This document shows positions 1 through 9,137 of a DNA stretch of 64,000 nucleotides, one piece after another. The notes beneath the pieces were generated by a model, which saw nothing but the letters and a program-made list of their open reading frames with translations, ran no database searches and was not told where the DNA came from. Position 1 is the stretch's first letter, and each line of letters begins with the position of its first letter. The position numbers and the translations under genes were made by a program. This DNA is from Cytobacillus gottheilii (GTDB lineage Bacteria; Bacillota; Bacilli; Bacillales; Cytobacillaceae): contig NZ_LT800494.1 in NCBI RefSeq assembly GCF_900166665.1, positions 4,336,001 through 4,400,000 on the forward strand, written 5' to 3'.

Positions 1-492
<492 letters not shown>

Positions 493-596
493 AGAGTTGA
501 TTAGCTCTTGTGTACATAATGTACATTGTTGATTCCGAAGAATCTTTTTTAAACGTTGACGTTTTATTGTTCGTTCAGTTTTCAAAGAGCAATTTT
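493..596 (-). promoter_or_regulatory. 16S leader with boxA-like antitermination motif
   Basis: This is the spacer between tRNA-Gly and 16S. On the minus strand it contains TGCTCTTTGAAAACTGAAC (about 573-591), the boxA-like motif typical of Bacillus rRNA leaders, where the Nus complex prevents premature termination. No TTGACA/TATAAT pair is apparent, which supports read-through from the tRNA array into 16S. The boxA role is inferred from motif resemblance. Confidence 0.6.
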
Positions 597-670
597 TGGA
601 GCGGGTGAAGGGAATCGAACCCTCATCATCAGCTTGGAAGGCTGAGGTTTTACCACTAAACTACACCCGC
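597..670 (-). tRNA. tRNA-Gly (anticodon TCC)
   Basis: Minus-strand cloverleaf starting GCGGGTGTAG with anticodon loop CTTCCAA and T-arm GGTTCGATTCC. CCA is encoded. It is the last tRNA before 16S. Confidence 0.96.
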
Positions 671-703
671 ATTATAATAATGATATTTTTTAGGAAGACT
701 CGA

Positions 704-780
704 TGGTCGGGAAGACAGGATTCGAACCTGCGACCCCTTGGTCCCAAACCAAGTGCTCTACCAAGCTGAGCTACTCCCCG
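704..780 (-). tRNA. tRNA-Pro (anticodon TGG)
   Basis: Minus-strand cloverleaf starting CGGGGAGTAGCTCAGC with anticodon loop TTTGGGA and T-arm GGTTCGAATCC. CCA is encoded. Confidence 0.96.
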
Positions 781-786
781 TATAAA

Positions 787-863
<77 letters not shown>

Positions 864-927
864 ACATATTTCTAAAGCAACTTTTATATCTTATCACATC
901 GTATTGTTCTTGTCAACAACTTTTTTT

Positions 928-1014
<87 letters not shown>

Positions 1015-1090
1015 TCATTAAGAGCGACAAGATCAATCATAACACAATGTTTTATCCAGCGCAAGCACTTTTTTAAGATTAAAGTAGAAG

Positions 1091-1172
1091 TGCGGGTGAA
1101 GGGAGTCGAACCCCCACGCCTTGCGGCGCCAGATCCTAAGTCTGGTGCGTCTGCCAATTCCGCCACACCCGC
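1091..1172 (-). tRNA. tRNA-Leu (anticodon TAG), CCA not encoded
   Basis: Class II tRNA on the minus strand. It starts GCGGGTGTGGCGG with anticodon loop CTTAGGA. After the acceptor stem and discriminator A the DNA reads CTTC instead of CCA, so the 3' end must be added by tRNA nucleotidyltransferase. Confidence 0.95.
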
Positions 1173-1187
1173 ATATTAAATTGAAAA

Positions 1188-1263
1188 TGGTGAGCCATGA
1201 AGGACTCGAACCTTCGACCCTCTGATTAAAAGTCAGATGCTCTACCGACTGAGCTAATGGCTC
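1188..1263 (-). tRNA. tRNA-Lys (anticodon TTT)
   Basis: Minus-strand cloverleaf starting GAGCCATTAGCTCAGTCGG with anticodon loop CTTTTAA and T-arm GGTTCGAGTCC. CCA is encoded. Confidence 0.96.
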
Positions 1264-1273
1264 AAAAAAATAA

Positions 1274-1348
1274 TGGCTGGGCTAGCAGGATTCGAACCTA
1301 CGCATGACGGAGTCAAAGTCCGTTGCCTTACCGCTTGGCTATAGCCCA
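1274..1348 (-). tRNA. tRNA-Gln (anticodon TTG)
   Basis: Minus-strand cloverleaf starting TGGGCTATAGCCAAGCGG with anticodon loop CTTTGAC. CCA is encoded. Confidence 0.96.
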
Positions 1349-1357
1349 TTATTAGAA

Positions 1358-1433
1358 TGGCGGTCCCGACGGGAATCGAACCCGCGATCTCCTGCGTGAC
1401 AGGCAGGCATGTTAACCGCTACACCACAGGACC
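1358..1433 (-). tRNA. tRNA-Asp (anticodon GTC)
   Basis: Minus-strand cloverleaf starting GGTCCTGTGGTGTAGCGG with anticodon loop CTGTCAC and T-arm GGTTCGATTCC. CCA is encoded. Confidence 0.96.
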
Positions 1434-1458
1434 ATGTGATGCATCCGGTATATTAAAG

Positions 1459-1530
1459 TGACCCGTACGGGATTCGAACCCGTGTTACCGCCGTGAAAGG
1501 GCGGTGTCTTAACCGCTTGACCAACGGGCC
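1459..1530 (-). tRNA. tRNA-Glu (anticodon TTC), CCA not encoded
   Basis: Minus-strand cloverleaf starting GGCCCGTTGGTCAAGCGG with anticodon loop CTTTCAC. The acceptor stem closes with ACGGGTC plus discriminator A, followed by CTTT rather than CCA. It is the second tRNA of this array that needs post-transcriptional CCA addition. Confidence 0.95.
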
Positions 1531-1543
1531 AAAAAAAATAAAC

Positions 1544-1634
1544 TGGCGGAGAAGGAGGGATTTGAACCCTCGCGCCGCTTACGCGACCTACACCCTTAGC
1601 AGGGGCGCCTCTTCAGCCACTTGAGTACTTCCCC
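1544..1634 (-). tRNA. tRNA-Ser (anticodon GCT)
   Basis: Class II tRNA on the minus strand with a long variable arm. It starts GGGGAAGTACTCAAGTGG, has anticodon GCT, and encodes CCA. The acceptor stem contains one G-T wobble. Confidence 0.94.
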
Positions 1635-1638
1635 ATAA

Positions 1639-1713
1639 TGGCTCCGCAGGCAGGATTCGAACCTGCGACCGTTCGGTTAACAGCCGAATGCTCTACCACT
1701 GAGCTACTGCGGA
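1639..1713 (-). tRNA. tRNA-Asn (anticodon GTT)
   Basis: Minus-strand cloverleaf starting TCCGCAGTAGCTCAGTGG with anticodon loop CTGTTAA. CCA is encoded. It is the first gene of the array, about 30 nt after the promoter -10 box. Confidence 0.96.
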
Positions 1714-1742
1714 ATAACACTAACATCTTATCGACTCTTTAC

Positions 1743-1771
1743 ATTATAATGACCGCTATTTTAAAAGTCAA
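1743..1771 (-). promoter_or_regulatory. sigma-A promoter of the tRNA-16S transcription unit
   Basis: On the minus strand TTGACT (1766-1771) is followed after exactly 17 nt by TATAAT (1743-1748). This is nearly a perfect sigma-A promoter. It lies 30 nt before tRNA-Asn and is the only such pair I found between ydcK and 16S, so it probably drives all eleven tRNAs and perhaps the rRNA operon. Confidence 0.85.
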
Positions 1772-1812
1772 GCATGTTTTCAAGATATTTTCACCTGACT
1801 GTTTTCTTAATA

Positions 1813-2286
1813 CTATTGCTCAATTAAAGTAGTTTCCTTAACGAAGCCTAACTTCCCTTTACATTTGCCGCAAACATATTTCCGTGTGTCAATCTTTCGT
1901 CTTCTTTCATATAAGTGACCGCAATTCTGACAGCGGTACAAAACTTGCTTTCTGCTTTTGCTAGTATGCACAGGTAAAGTAGAACAAAACCGCGGAGCTC
2001 CTACTTTTTTCATCAATGCCCGGAAATCCTGATCTCGATGTTTATAACCTTTGCCTTCTAAATGCAAATGATAATGGCAAAGTTCATGTTTGATAATGCC
2101 AATTAATTCTTCGACACCGAATTGTTCTAGATACTTTTTATTTAATTCAATTCGATGATCCTTCAGCATATACCTTCCGCCTGTTGTCCGAAGGCGGTTA
2201 TTAAAAAAAGCTTTATGCCGAAATGGCTTTTGAAAACTTTCAAGTGATATCGTTTCAACCAGCTTTTGCAATTCTGCTTGTTCCAT
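1813..2286 (-). CDS. ydcK: SprT-like zinc-binding family protein YdcK
   Basis: This 157-residue protein has the metalloprotease-like signature HELCHYHLH near residues 67-75. A C-terminal zinc ribbon follows, with CQNCG and CGKCK pairs about 20 residues apart. This is the SprT/YdcK organisation, and 157 residues is close to the family length. I chose the ATG at 2286 because AAAGGGGA precedes it by about 8 nt. An ATG ten codons upstream has no ribosome site. It is the last gene of the block before the tRNA array, as in B. subtilis. Its substrate is unknown; proteolytic activity is inferred only from the HExxH-type motif. Confidence 0.9.
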   Translation of the reverse strand: MEQAELQKLVETISLESFQKPFRHKAFFNNRLRTTGGRYMLKDHRIELNKKYLEQFGVEELIGIIKHELCHYHLHLEGKGYKHRDQDFRALMKKVGAPRFCSTLPVHTSKSRKQVLYRCQNCGHLYERRRKIDTRKYVCGKCKGKLGFVKETTLIEQ

Positions 2287-2385
2287 TTGAAAATCCCCTT
2301 TTAAACTTGTAAACATGACAACCTATTATAGCATACATTATAAGACCCCAGAGAACTGCGAATGAAACATATTGGAGGAATCATC

Positions 2386-2496
2386 ATGCCTGTATGGTTT
2401 CAAAATCAAATTCAGCGAGCTTTTTATGAAAAAGATCGGTACCAGATAAAGTTATTAAATCAGTGCTGGTACTTTTATCGAAAAAAGTATTTTTAA
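2386..2496 (+). CDS. cmpA: cortex morphogenetic protein CmpA (36 aa)
   Basis: A 36-codon reading frame begins at an ATG with TTGGAGGA ending 6 nt upstream. The peptide begins MPVWF, ends FYRKKYF, and contains the core KLLNQCWYFYRKK seen in the known 37-residue B. subtilis CmpA. The position between ydcK and tex (ydcI) is also the known one. In B. subtilis CmpA is made during sporulation and acts in spore envelope quality control, helping ClpXP remove misassembled SpoIVA. It is transcribed opposite to its neighbours. The residue match and synteny make the call strong despite the small size. Confidence 0.92.
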   Translation: MPVWFQNQIQRAFYEKDRYQIKLLNQCWYFYRKKYF

Positions 2497-2655
2497 TAGT
2501 ACCTTGCATTCTTTTGCTATCTCAATTTTACACAGTACTAATAAATCTTAAAATTCATATAAGATAGGTATTCGAAGAGATATTCAAGCTACTAGCTGCG
2601 CTTATATCTTTTATCCTTATGTAAGCAAAAACGACAATGCTAATTCATACTATCA

Positions 2656-2704
2656 GAAAAGAGAGTGATTCTAAGCAAACCTGCCCAGAATCACCCTCTT
2701 TTTC
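2656..2704 (-). terminator. Intrinsic terminator after tex
   Basis: On the minus strand AGAGGGTGATTCT pairs with AGAATCACTCTCT across a 14-nt loop and is followed by TTTT. It begins right after the tex stop codon. The + strand version also ends in T residues, so it may act both ways, although cmpA ends 160 nt earlier. Confidence 0.85.
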
Positions 2705-2705
2705 A

Positions 2706-4865
2706 TTAAGGCTTAAGCATTGTTAAAGCCACTCTGCCTTTATTTTTATCCACTGAATCAACCCAAACCGTCACAACATCTCCAACAGAAACAACATTGA
2801 GCGGATGCTTGACGAACTGTTTGCTGAGCTTTGAGATATGAACAAGCCCATCTTGTTTTACTCCGATATCTACGAACGCCCCAAAATCGACCACATTGCG
2901 GACTGTGCCTTGGAGTTCCATTCCTGTTTCCAAATCCTCAAGCTGCAGGACATCCTTTTTTAGTAATGGTTTCGCCAAATCGTCCCTCGGGTCTCTGGCA
3001 GGACGTACAAGTGCCTCAATAATATCTTTAAGCGTCGGCACACCAACCCCTAACTCATCAGCCGTTTTTTCTATATCTAATCCCTTTAATTCATCAACAA
3101 GTGCCGTTGAACCGAGATCTGCAGTAGAAAAACCTAAACTCTGCAGCAATTTCATTACTTCCGGATACGATTCCGGATGAATACTGGTGCGGTCAAGAGG
3201 CTCTGAACCATCTAAGATCCTCAAAAAACCAATCGCCTGCTCATACGTTTTCGCACCAAGACGCGGGATTTTTTTTAGCTGGCTTCGCTGCAGGAACTTC
3301 CCTTCTTCTTCTCGTTTTTTAATGATATTGTTTGCCACTGTTTTTGAAAGACCTGCAACATACTGAAGCAATGAAGAAGAGGCTGTATTTACGTTTACAC
3401 CCACTTGGTTAACGGCTGTCTCAACAACGAATGTTAAAGATTCACTCAATTTCTTTTGTGAAACATCATGCTGATACTGACCTACTCCTACCGATTTCGG
3501 ATCAATTTTCACCAACTCTGCCAGTGGATCTTGAAGGCGGCGTCCAATGGATACAGCACTTCTTTCTTCTACCTGCAAATTCGGAAATTCTTCCCTCGCA
3601 AGATCTGAAGCAGAATAAACACTCGCTCCGGCTTCATTTACAATGAGATAATATATCTCTTCATTTACTTCTTTTAAAATATCGGCAATAAATTGCTCTG
3701 TTTCCCTTGAAGCCGTTCCGTTACCAATTGCAACCATTTCTACACGGAATGTCTTTAAGATATCAACGACTTTAGAACTTGCTTCTTTTCTTTTAGAAAC
3801 AGGCGGATGCGGATAAATGACATCTATTTTTAATACCTTGCCGGTTTCGTCAACCACTGCAAGTTTACATCCTGTCCGATAAGCCGGATCAACCGCCAGG
3901 ACAACCTTTCCTTTTAGCGGCGGCTGCAGCAGTAACTTGCGAAGATTCTCTGAGAAAATTCGAATTGCCTGCTCTTCTGCTTTCTCTGTTAGCTCCGCAC
4001 GTATTTCTCTCTCGATGGATGGCTGAATAAATCGTTTATAGCTGTCCTCAACTGCTTCTTTTAGATAAATTGCAGCAGGAGATCGGTCATCAGTTATCCA
4101 CTTCTTCAATAAATACCCGACAACCACTTCATCATTTGGTTTAATGTTAATTCGCAGCACATCTTCTTTTTCACCACGGTTTAGTGCTAATGTACGATGG
4201 GGAACAATCTTGCTGATCGGCTCCCCGTACTCATAGTACATTTCAAACACATTTTTCTCATCGTTTTCCTGATTCTTAAGCTTAGATTCAACTTTTCCGC
4301 TTTTTGCCGTTTCCTGTCGGATCCATTTTCTGCTCTCAGCATCGTCCGAAACCCATTCTGCAATAATCTCTTTTGCCCCGGCCAGCACATCTTCAACTGT
4401 GTGCAGTTCAAATTCCTCTGACAGAAATTCATTTGCCTTATCTTCAATTTGTACATTCTGCGGCAAATCGGCAAGCCACTTTGCAAATGGCTCTAATCCT
4501 TTTTCTTTTGCAATGGTTGCCTTCGTTCTTCTTTTTTGTTTAAACGGGCGATAAAGGTCTTCTACCTCTTGAAGCTTCTCGGCTTTTTGGATCGATTGTG
4601 AAAGCTCTTCTGTGAGCTTTCCTTGCTCATCAATTAATCTGATGACCTCTGACTTACGCTGCTGCAGGTTTTGTATGTAATGCCAACGTTCCATAATGTT
4701 GCGGATTTGCACCTCATCAAGGGCCCCGGTCATTTCTTTACGGTAACGTGCAATGAAAGGAACTGTATTTCCCTCTTCTAGAAGGGCAATTGTACTGTTG
4801 ACCTGTTTATTATTTAGTCCTTCTTCTTTTGCAATTTGCTGCAAGATTTCTTGTCGATTTTCCAA
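2706..4865 (-). CDS. tex: Tex-family RNA-binding transcription accessory protein (YdcI)
   Basis: About 719 residues in the Tex order: N-terminal helical region, YqgF-like RNase H fold around 320-450 (VLAVDPAYRTGCKLAVVDETG), helix-hairpin-helix repeats near 490-560 (NTASSSLLQYVAGLS), and a C-terminal S1 domain (GTVRNVVDFGAFVDIGVKQD). Tex proteins bind nucleic acid and influence transcription. Two starts compete. The ATG at 4871 lies only 1 nt after GGAGG, while the TTG at 4865, two codons on, has 7-nt spacing. I prefer TTG. The gene is single, with its own terminator, between rsbX and cmpA. The family call is secure and the cellular role is inferred. Confidence 0.95.
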   Translation of the reverse strand: MENRQEILQQIAKEEGLNNKQVNSTIALLEEGNTVPFIARYRKEMTGALDEVQIRNIMERWHYIQNLQQRKSEVIRLIDEQGKLTEELSQSIQKAEKLQEVEDLYRPFKQKRRTKATIAKEKGLEPFAKWLADLPQNVQIEDKANEFLSEEFELHTVEDVLAGAKEIIAEWVSDDAESRKWIRQETAKSGKVESKLKNQENDEKNVFEMYYEYGEPISKIVPHRTLALNRGEKEDVLRINIKPNDEVVVGYLLKKWITDDRSPAAIYLKEAVEDSYKRFIQPSIEREIRAELTEKAEEQAIRIFSENLRKLLLQPPLKGKVVLAVDPAYRTGCKLAVVDETGKVLKIDVIYPHPPVSKRKEASSKVVDILKTFRVEMVAIGNGTASRETEQFIADILKEVNEEIYYLIVNEAGASVYSASDLAREEFPNLQVEERSAVSIGRRLQDPLAELVKIDPKSVGVGQYQHDVSQKKLSESLTFVVETAVNQVGVNVNTASSSLLQYVAGLSKTVANNIIKKREEEGKFLQRSQLKKIPRLGAKTYEQAIGFLRILDGSEPLDRTSIHPESYPEVMKLLQSLGFSTADLGSTALVDELKGLDIEKTADELGVGVPTLKDIIEALVRPARDPRDDLAKPLLKKDVLQLEDLETGMELQGTVRNVVDFGAFVDIGVKQDGLVHISKLSKQFVKHPLNVVSVGDVVTVWVDSVDKNKGRVALTMLKP

Positions 4866-5098
4866 TTCCATTCCTCCACATTTTGCTTTTAATATTTATT
4901 TTAACAAAAGATGAAGTGGATTTCATACATTCCTTCATCGGTATTAAAAGACTCAGCATATGCTTTAAATTCTATTCTCTCAATAGAGAGAGAGAATAGA
5001 CCAATTGATTAGCCTCTACTCAAACTGCAAGTTTAGTTACACATATACGTTCTTCTAATGAGCAGATGTGTCTATTTCCTCCGTGACTTCCTGAAAAT

Positions 5099-5129
5099 AC
5101 AAAAAAACCCGCTCCAGTTAGAGCAGGTT
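5099..5129 (-). terminator. Terminator of the sigma-B operon
   Basis: On the minus strand AACCTGCTC pairs with GAGCGGGTT (9 bp, 6-nt loop) and is followed by seven T. The rsbX stop codon TAA lies inside the loop, so translation ends within the hairpin. Confidence 0.88.
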
Positions 5130-5714
5130 GCCAATGATAAAAGTGGCATCATCGTCCATTGTTACACTTTCTTTTTTAATCGTTTCAGCGATATGGCAGA
5201 GCGGCACAAATGGTTTAAGTAAATCTTTGACTCCCGTTATATTAATGCCGTCTGAAAATACTAGAAATTTAGAGTTCTCTTCGTATTTAAAACGCTGCGT
5301 ATTAAAGTTTTGTTTTCTTCCTGACAAATATCCCGTTACTGGCAATGGATACGTAAGCTTCTCTGATTGAGAATATAGAAAAAAGCGGATATTACCTACA
5401 CAGCTGTATGTAAGTACTTTCTCTGCAAAAGAGAATTTAAAAATAGAAACAGCTGCCCCTCGTTTATGAACAAGAGCCTTATTACACAGATTCATTAATG
5501 AATCTATATCCATGTCATGATGTTTCTCTACAATGTCCGTTACAGCTGCAGAGGCTTCATTTGCATATTGTCCGCTCCCTAGCCCATCTGCAAGTACACA
5601 AATATAATATTCGTCAGTAGCTATATAAAAATAACTGTCCCCACAATAATCCTTGCCTTTTTTCGCCGTCTGAAACGCCAAGACCTCAACCTTGTCGTTT
5701 AACCGATCAATCAT
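5118..5714 (-). CDS. rsbX: RsbX, serine phosphatase of the stressosome feedback loop
   Basis: PP2C-type phosphatase of 198 residues (199 in B. subtilis). It carries the family metal motifs as ADGLGSGQYANEASAAV near residues 42-58 and VFSDGINITG further on. In B. subtilis RsbX dephosphorylates RsbS and RsbR and so resets the stressosome after stress. It is the last gene of the operon. I chose the ATG at 5714, with GGAG 8 nt upstream and a 4-nt ATGA overlap with the sigB stop. A GTG three codons earlier lacks spacing. Confidence 0.95.
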   Translation of the reverse strand: MIDRLNDKVEVLAFQTAKKGKDYCGDSYFYIATDEYYICVLADGLGSGQYANEASAAVTDIVEKHHDMDIDSLMNLCNKALVHKRGAAVSIFKFSFAEKVLTYSCVGNIRFFLYSQSEKLTYPLPVTGYLSGRKQNFNTQRFKYEENSKFLVFSDGINITGVKDLLKPFVPLCHIAETIKKESVTMDDDATFIIGNLL

Positions 5715-6505
5715 GAAAGGCACTCCGAATTATCTGTTTCTGAATGAATTGCTTCTTGAAGCTTTTTAATTGCTCGCCTTTGCAATCTCGATACATGCAT
5801 TTGTGAAATGCCAAGCTTGTCCCCAGCTTCTTTTTGACTTAAGTTCTCCAAATACGTATATTGAATGATTTGTTTTTCTCGTTCAGATAGAACATGAAGG
5901 ACTTTTTCAAGAACAAGCATTTGATTAACCTTTTCATATCCATCATCTTCGTTTCCGACAATATCCAGTAATGTAACGGTTCCGCCATCAGAGTCAGCTT
6001 CAATAGAATGATCAACTGATAATGCCTGATAGCTTTTCCCCATTTCCATTGCTTCTAATACTTCTTCTTCCGAAACGCCGATATAATCAGCAATTTCATC
6101 AACTCTCGGAGAACGCTGCAGCTGTACAGTTAATTCTTCAGCAGTCGTTTTGATTTTCGGGCCAAGCTCCTTAATGCGGCGCGGTACATGTACACTCCAA
6201 GTTTTATCTCTTAAAAATCTTTTGATTTCACCAATAATCGTCGGAACCGCAAAAGCTTCAAATGATTTTCCAAAAGATTCATCGTAGCGGCGTATCGCAC
6301 CAAGCAGACCGATAATACCGACTTGTACGATATCTTCATGGTAAGATCTTCCCTTAGAATACTTTCTGGCAATCGACTCTACTAAATTTTTGTACTGTAA
6401 TACGAGTGTATTCTGGGCAACTTCATCCTGATATTCTTGATAGGATTTAATTAGCTGATTAATTTCATCTTTTGTTCTGTGATTAGGTTGAGATTGTTTC
6501 TGCAT
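5711..6505 (-). CDS. sigB: RNA polymerase sigma factor SigB (general stress)
   Basis: A 264-residue sigma-70-family factor of the SigB/SigF/SigG group. Region 2 lies around residues 55-110 (IVQVGIIGLLGAIRRYDESFG ... DKTWSVHVPRR) and the region 4 helix-turn-helix at about 220-250 (LSQKEAGDKLGISQMHVSRLQ). It directs transcription of the general stress regulon from GTTTAA/GGGWAW promoters, two of which occur in this operon. It overlaps rsbW upstream by 23 nt and rsbX by 4 nt, so translation is probably coupled. Its activity is set by binding to the anti-sigma factor RsbW. Confidence 0.97.
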   Translation of the reverse strand: MQKQSQPNHRTKDEINQLIKSYQEYQDEVAQNTLVLQYKNLVESIARKYSKGRSYHEDIVQVGIIGLLGAIRRYDESFGKSFEAFAVPTIIGEIKRFLRDKTWSVHVPRRIKELGPKIKTTAEELTVQLQRSPRVDEIADYIGVSEEEVLEAMEMGKSYQALSVDHSIEADSDGGTVTLLDIVGNEDDGYEKVNQMLVLEKVLHVLSEREKQIIQYTYLENLSQKEAGDKLGISQMHVSRLQRRAIKKLQEAIHSETDNSECLS

Positions 6506-6956
6506 CCCTCTCCACCTGCTCTCCCTCTAGGTACTTAGTCATAAAGACCGTCACACCCTCTTTATGATGAATTCGAACTTCATCCATCAATGTTTCAATC
6601 AGATATAGGCCCAGTCCCCCTTCACGTAAGAATTCCACTGAATCTGTCTCATGATAAGGGCCGATCCCTTCTCTCGCTTGTTGAAAATCAAAGCTTTTTC
6701 CATTATCAGCCACCATAACTTCAAGCTTGTCATTATAGAGGCCAAAACCAATTAGGACTTCACCCTCGTCAGATTGCTTATACGCGTGCTGCACTGCATT
6801 GGTGCAGGCTTCACTAGTAGCAATCTTTAAATCTTCTATTTCATCATAAGTAAAGCCTAATCGGCTTGCAATTCCAGACAACGTCAGCCTGATGATCCCA
6901 ACAAATTCTGGCTTTGCAGGGATTCTCATTTCAATATAATCGAATGGTTCGTTCAT
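6483..6956 (-). CDS. rsbW: RsbW, anti-sigma-B factor and RsbV kinase
   Basis: A 157-residue GHKL-type serine kinase. The N box is SEACTNAVQHAY (about residues 48-59), the G1 box is VADNG (82-86) and the G2 box is GGLGLYLI (113-120). In B. subtilis it holds SigB inactive and phosphorylates the antagonist RsbV. The start is the ATG in an ATGA overlap with the rsbV stop, giving translational coupling that would keep the partners stoichiometric. Confidence 0.96.
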   Translation of the reverse strand: MNEPFDYIEMRIPAKPEFVGIIRLTLSGIASRLGFTYDEIEDLKIATSEACTNAVQHAYKQSDEGEVLIGFGLYNDKLEVMVADNGKSFDFQQAREGIGPYHETDSVEFLREGGLGLYLIETLMDEVRIHHKEGVTVFMTKYLEGEQVERDAETIST

Positions 6957-7285
6957 TGTACTCCACCTTCAATCTGGCTGTTAATATCAATTATGTCGGC
7001 TAAGCCTGTAATTTCAAAAAGTCTTTTAAGCCTTTCTGATAAACCAACGATTTTAAATTCGCCATTATTTGCACGAACGTTCTTAAAAACTCCAACAAAA
7101 ACACCTAATCCTGTACTGTCCATATAGGAAACATCCGATAAGTTCACAACCATTTGGACGCCTTCCTTTTCAGCGAGGGGAAATAGATTTTCACGAAGCT
7201 TCGGTGCCGTATATGCATCAATTTCTCCACTCACTTTTATCTCAACTAGTTTTTCATTTTCCTTTACGTCTATAGAAATATTCAT
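6953..7285 (-). CDS. rsbV: RsbV, anti-anti-sigma factor
   Basis: STAS-domain protein of 110 residues (109 in B. subtilis). The phosphorylatable serine is in YMDSTGLG, about Ser57. Unphosphorylated RsbV binds RsbW and frees SigB. I placed the start at the ATG at 7285, preceded by AAAGGTGGG with about 7-nt spacing. An ATG seven codons upstream lacks a site. A sigma-B type promoter lies directly upstream, so rsbV-rsbW-sigB-rsbX can be induced separately from the upper genes. Confidence 0.95.
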   Translation of the reverse strand: MNISIDVKENEKLVEIKVSGEIDAYTAPKLRENLFPLAEKEGVQMVVNLSDVSYMDSTGLGVFVGVFKNVRANNGEFKIVGLSERLKRLFEITGLADIIDINSQIEGGVQ

Positions 7286-7325
7286 ACTAGACCCACCTTT
7301 ATACATGTCTTCTCCATGTTTTTTA

Positions 7326-7351
7326 TTACCCCGATCTGGGCTGCGTTAAAC
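7326..7351 (-). promoter_or_regulatory. Sigma-B dependent promoter before rsbV
   Basis: On the minus strand GTTTAA (7346-7351), 14 nt, then GGGTAA (7326-7331) fits the sigma-B consensus GTTTAA-N12-15-GGGWAW. The -35 box overlaps the last codon and stop of rsbU (GTT TAA). This matches the autoregulatory promoter known at the same place in B. subtilis. Confidence 0.9.
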
Positions 7352-8356
7352 CTTTCTTTTGAAAATAATTAACGTAAAGTCATCGCGCAGCTGCAAATCC
7401 TGCATTTTTTCAAGCTCTTTATAAACGCTGTTAACAATATCCTGCGCATCTAGATGGATGAAAGTTTTAATGAGTTCAAGAAGCGATTCCCTTTCAATAA
7501 ACCCATCCTCGGTGCGACATTCCGTTACACCGTCAGACATAAGAATGATCATATCTCCAACATCAACTTTTCGCTCATATTGGCTGTACTTCGTCTTCTT
7601 TTCAATCCCCAGCAGCAATCCCTTTGCAGGAAGCTCCGTAAACTCAGCGCTTTTGGCATTGTAAAACAAACATGGCTCATGACCAGCTGAAGCATAAGAA
7701 AACACGTGGTTTTCCGTATCATATATTCCATAAAACATGGTAATAAACATTGTTAAATCAACATTTTGTTCTACAACGCGATTTAAATTTTCAAGGACAT
7801 CTTTAGGATTCTTTCTATTTTCAGGCAAACTATCCATCGCATATTTAATCATAGACATACATAATGCAGCAGGAAGACCTTTCCCAATGACATCTGCTAT
7901 AGCAATACTTACACTATTGTTTTCATCCTGCACGAAATGATGGTAGTCTCCATTCATATGTTTGGCAGGCACACTAATCGCCCCTATATCAAGACAATCA
8001 ATATCCGGAATGGTTGTACCTAATAACGTTTTCTGTACATTTGCAGCAATCTCCATTTCACTTCTAAGCTCCTGCTGGATATGCTTTAAATTTTGATGCT
8101 CCCGAAGCGCAAAGCCATACCCAACCATTACCTCTAAGAGAATATCAAATGAATGAGCAATCTCAGGCTGCATATCTGGAAATAGATCAACGATTAGCTG
8201 CTTATGAATACTTATAATTTCCTCAGGCGAAATCATATGTTCAATTGATTTCCGGCTGAATTTTTGACTGCTGTATAATGATTGCTCCGATTGGTCTTTA
8301 AGATAATTGACGAGAATATCTCGGTATTTATCCGCAATTATTTCTCGAAAATCCAT
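7346..8356 (-). CDS. rsbU: RsbU, PP2C phosphatase acting on RsbV-P
   Basis: A 336-residue protein with an N-terminal RsbT-binding helical domain (about 1-85) and a C-terminal PP2C domain (about 120-335) containing IAIADVIGKGLPAAL and MILMSDGVTE with the metal-binding aspartates. When RsbT is released from the stressosome it binds and activates RsbU, which then dephosphorylates RsbV. Length and domain order match the B. subtilis protein. It starts 11 nt after the rsbT stop. Confidence 0.96.
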   Translation of the reverse strand: MDFREIIADKYRDILVNYLKDQSEQSLYSSQKFSRKSIEHMISPEEIISIHKQLIVDLFPDMQPEIAHSFDILLEVMVGYGFALREHQNLKHIQQELRSEMEIAANVQKTLLGTTIPDIDCLDIGAISVPAKHMNGDYHHFVQDENNSVSIAIADVIGKGLPAALCMSMIKYAMDSLPENRKNPKDVLENLNRVVEQNVDLTMFITMFYGIYDTENHVFSYASAGHEPCLFYNAKSAEFTELPAKGLLLGIEKKTKYSQYERKVDVGDMIILMSDGVTECRTEDGFIERESLLELIKTFIHLDAQDIVNSVYKELEKMQDLQLRDDFTLIIFKRKV

Positions 8357-8367
8357 TTACACTCCCC

Positions 8368-8769
8368 CTAACGGAGCCATTTGGTTGCTTTTATATCTGT
8401 ACCTTTTCCAGGTTCTGAGTCAATGACAAATTCATCCATTAACCTCTTTACTCCAGGCAGTCCAGCTCCTAGTCCACCTGAAGTGGAATAACCATCTTCC
8501 ATTACTTGACGCAAATCACTAATCCCGGGACCGCTGTCCGCTGCCAATATCCGCAACCCTGCTTTTCCCCCGTCAAATATCTTCTCGATGCACACTTGAC
8601 CTTGGCCGGCATATAAATAAATATTCCGTGCAAGCTCACTAATCGCTGTTGTTATCCTCGCCTGATCGACCGTACCGAAGCCAAGGTCTTTTGCAACATT
8701 ACGTCCCAGCTGCCTTGCTGCAACGATGTCCCATTCGTTAATGATCTTTACGCAGGATTGGTTTTCCAT
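8368..8769 (-). CDS. rsbT: RsbT, switch kinase of the stressosome
   Basis: A 133-residue GHKL kinase with N box ISELARNIYLYA, G1 box AADSGPGI and G2 box GGLGAGLPGVKRLMD. In B. subtilis it is trapped by RsbR/RsbS particles, phosphorylates them on stress, and is released to activate RsbU. It starts 2 nt after the rsbS stop, consistent with coupled translation. Confidence 0.96.
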   Translation of the reverse strand: MENQSCVKIINEWDIVAARQLGRNVAKDLGFGTVDQARITTAISELARNIYLYAGQGQVCIEKIFDGGKAGLRILAADSGPGISDLRQVMEDGYSTSGGLGAGLPGVKRLMDEFVIDSEPGKGTDIKATKWLR

Positions 8770-8771
8770 GG

Positions 8772-9137
8772 TTACTCCCCCAATTCCTGTTGTAGTTTCT
8801 CCAAACCTTTTTCTAGATCTATGGCAGTAAGGACATCATTTAATCCAATACCCAGTTCAATGAGCGTAATAGCTACAGCAGGCTGAATGCCAGTAATAAC
8901 AACTTTAGCTCCCATCAGTTTGGACATATCTATGACATCGCCAAGGACTTTAGCAATAAAAGAATCTATAAAATCAATGGAGGTTAAATCAATAACAACC
9001 CCATTCGCGCTTGTGACATGGATTTTATTCAGTAAATCTTCCTGAAACTGCAGTGCTGTCTTATCATCCAGCTCCCATTGAATGGATACAAGCAGGCAAT
9101 TATGCAGTTTTAAAATAGGTATTCTCGGACTTCTCAC
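8772..9137 (-). CDS. rsbS: RsbS, stressosome core STAS protein
   Basis: Single STAS domain, 121 residues, with Ser59 in IDFIDSFIA at the position phosphorylated by RsbT in B. subtilis. RsbS forms the stressosome scaffold with RsbR proteins. It starts at GTG in a GTGA overlap with the rsbR stop. Confidence 0.96.
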   Translation of the reverse strand: MRSPRIPILKLHNCLLVSIQWELDDKTALQFQEDLLNKIHVTSANGVVIDLTSIDFIDSFIAKVLGDVIDMSKLMGAKVVITGIQPAVAITLIELGIGLNDVLTAIDLEKGLEKLQQELGE

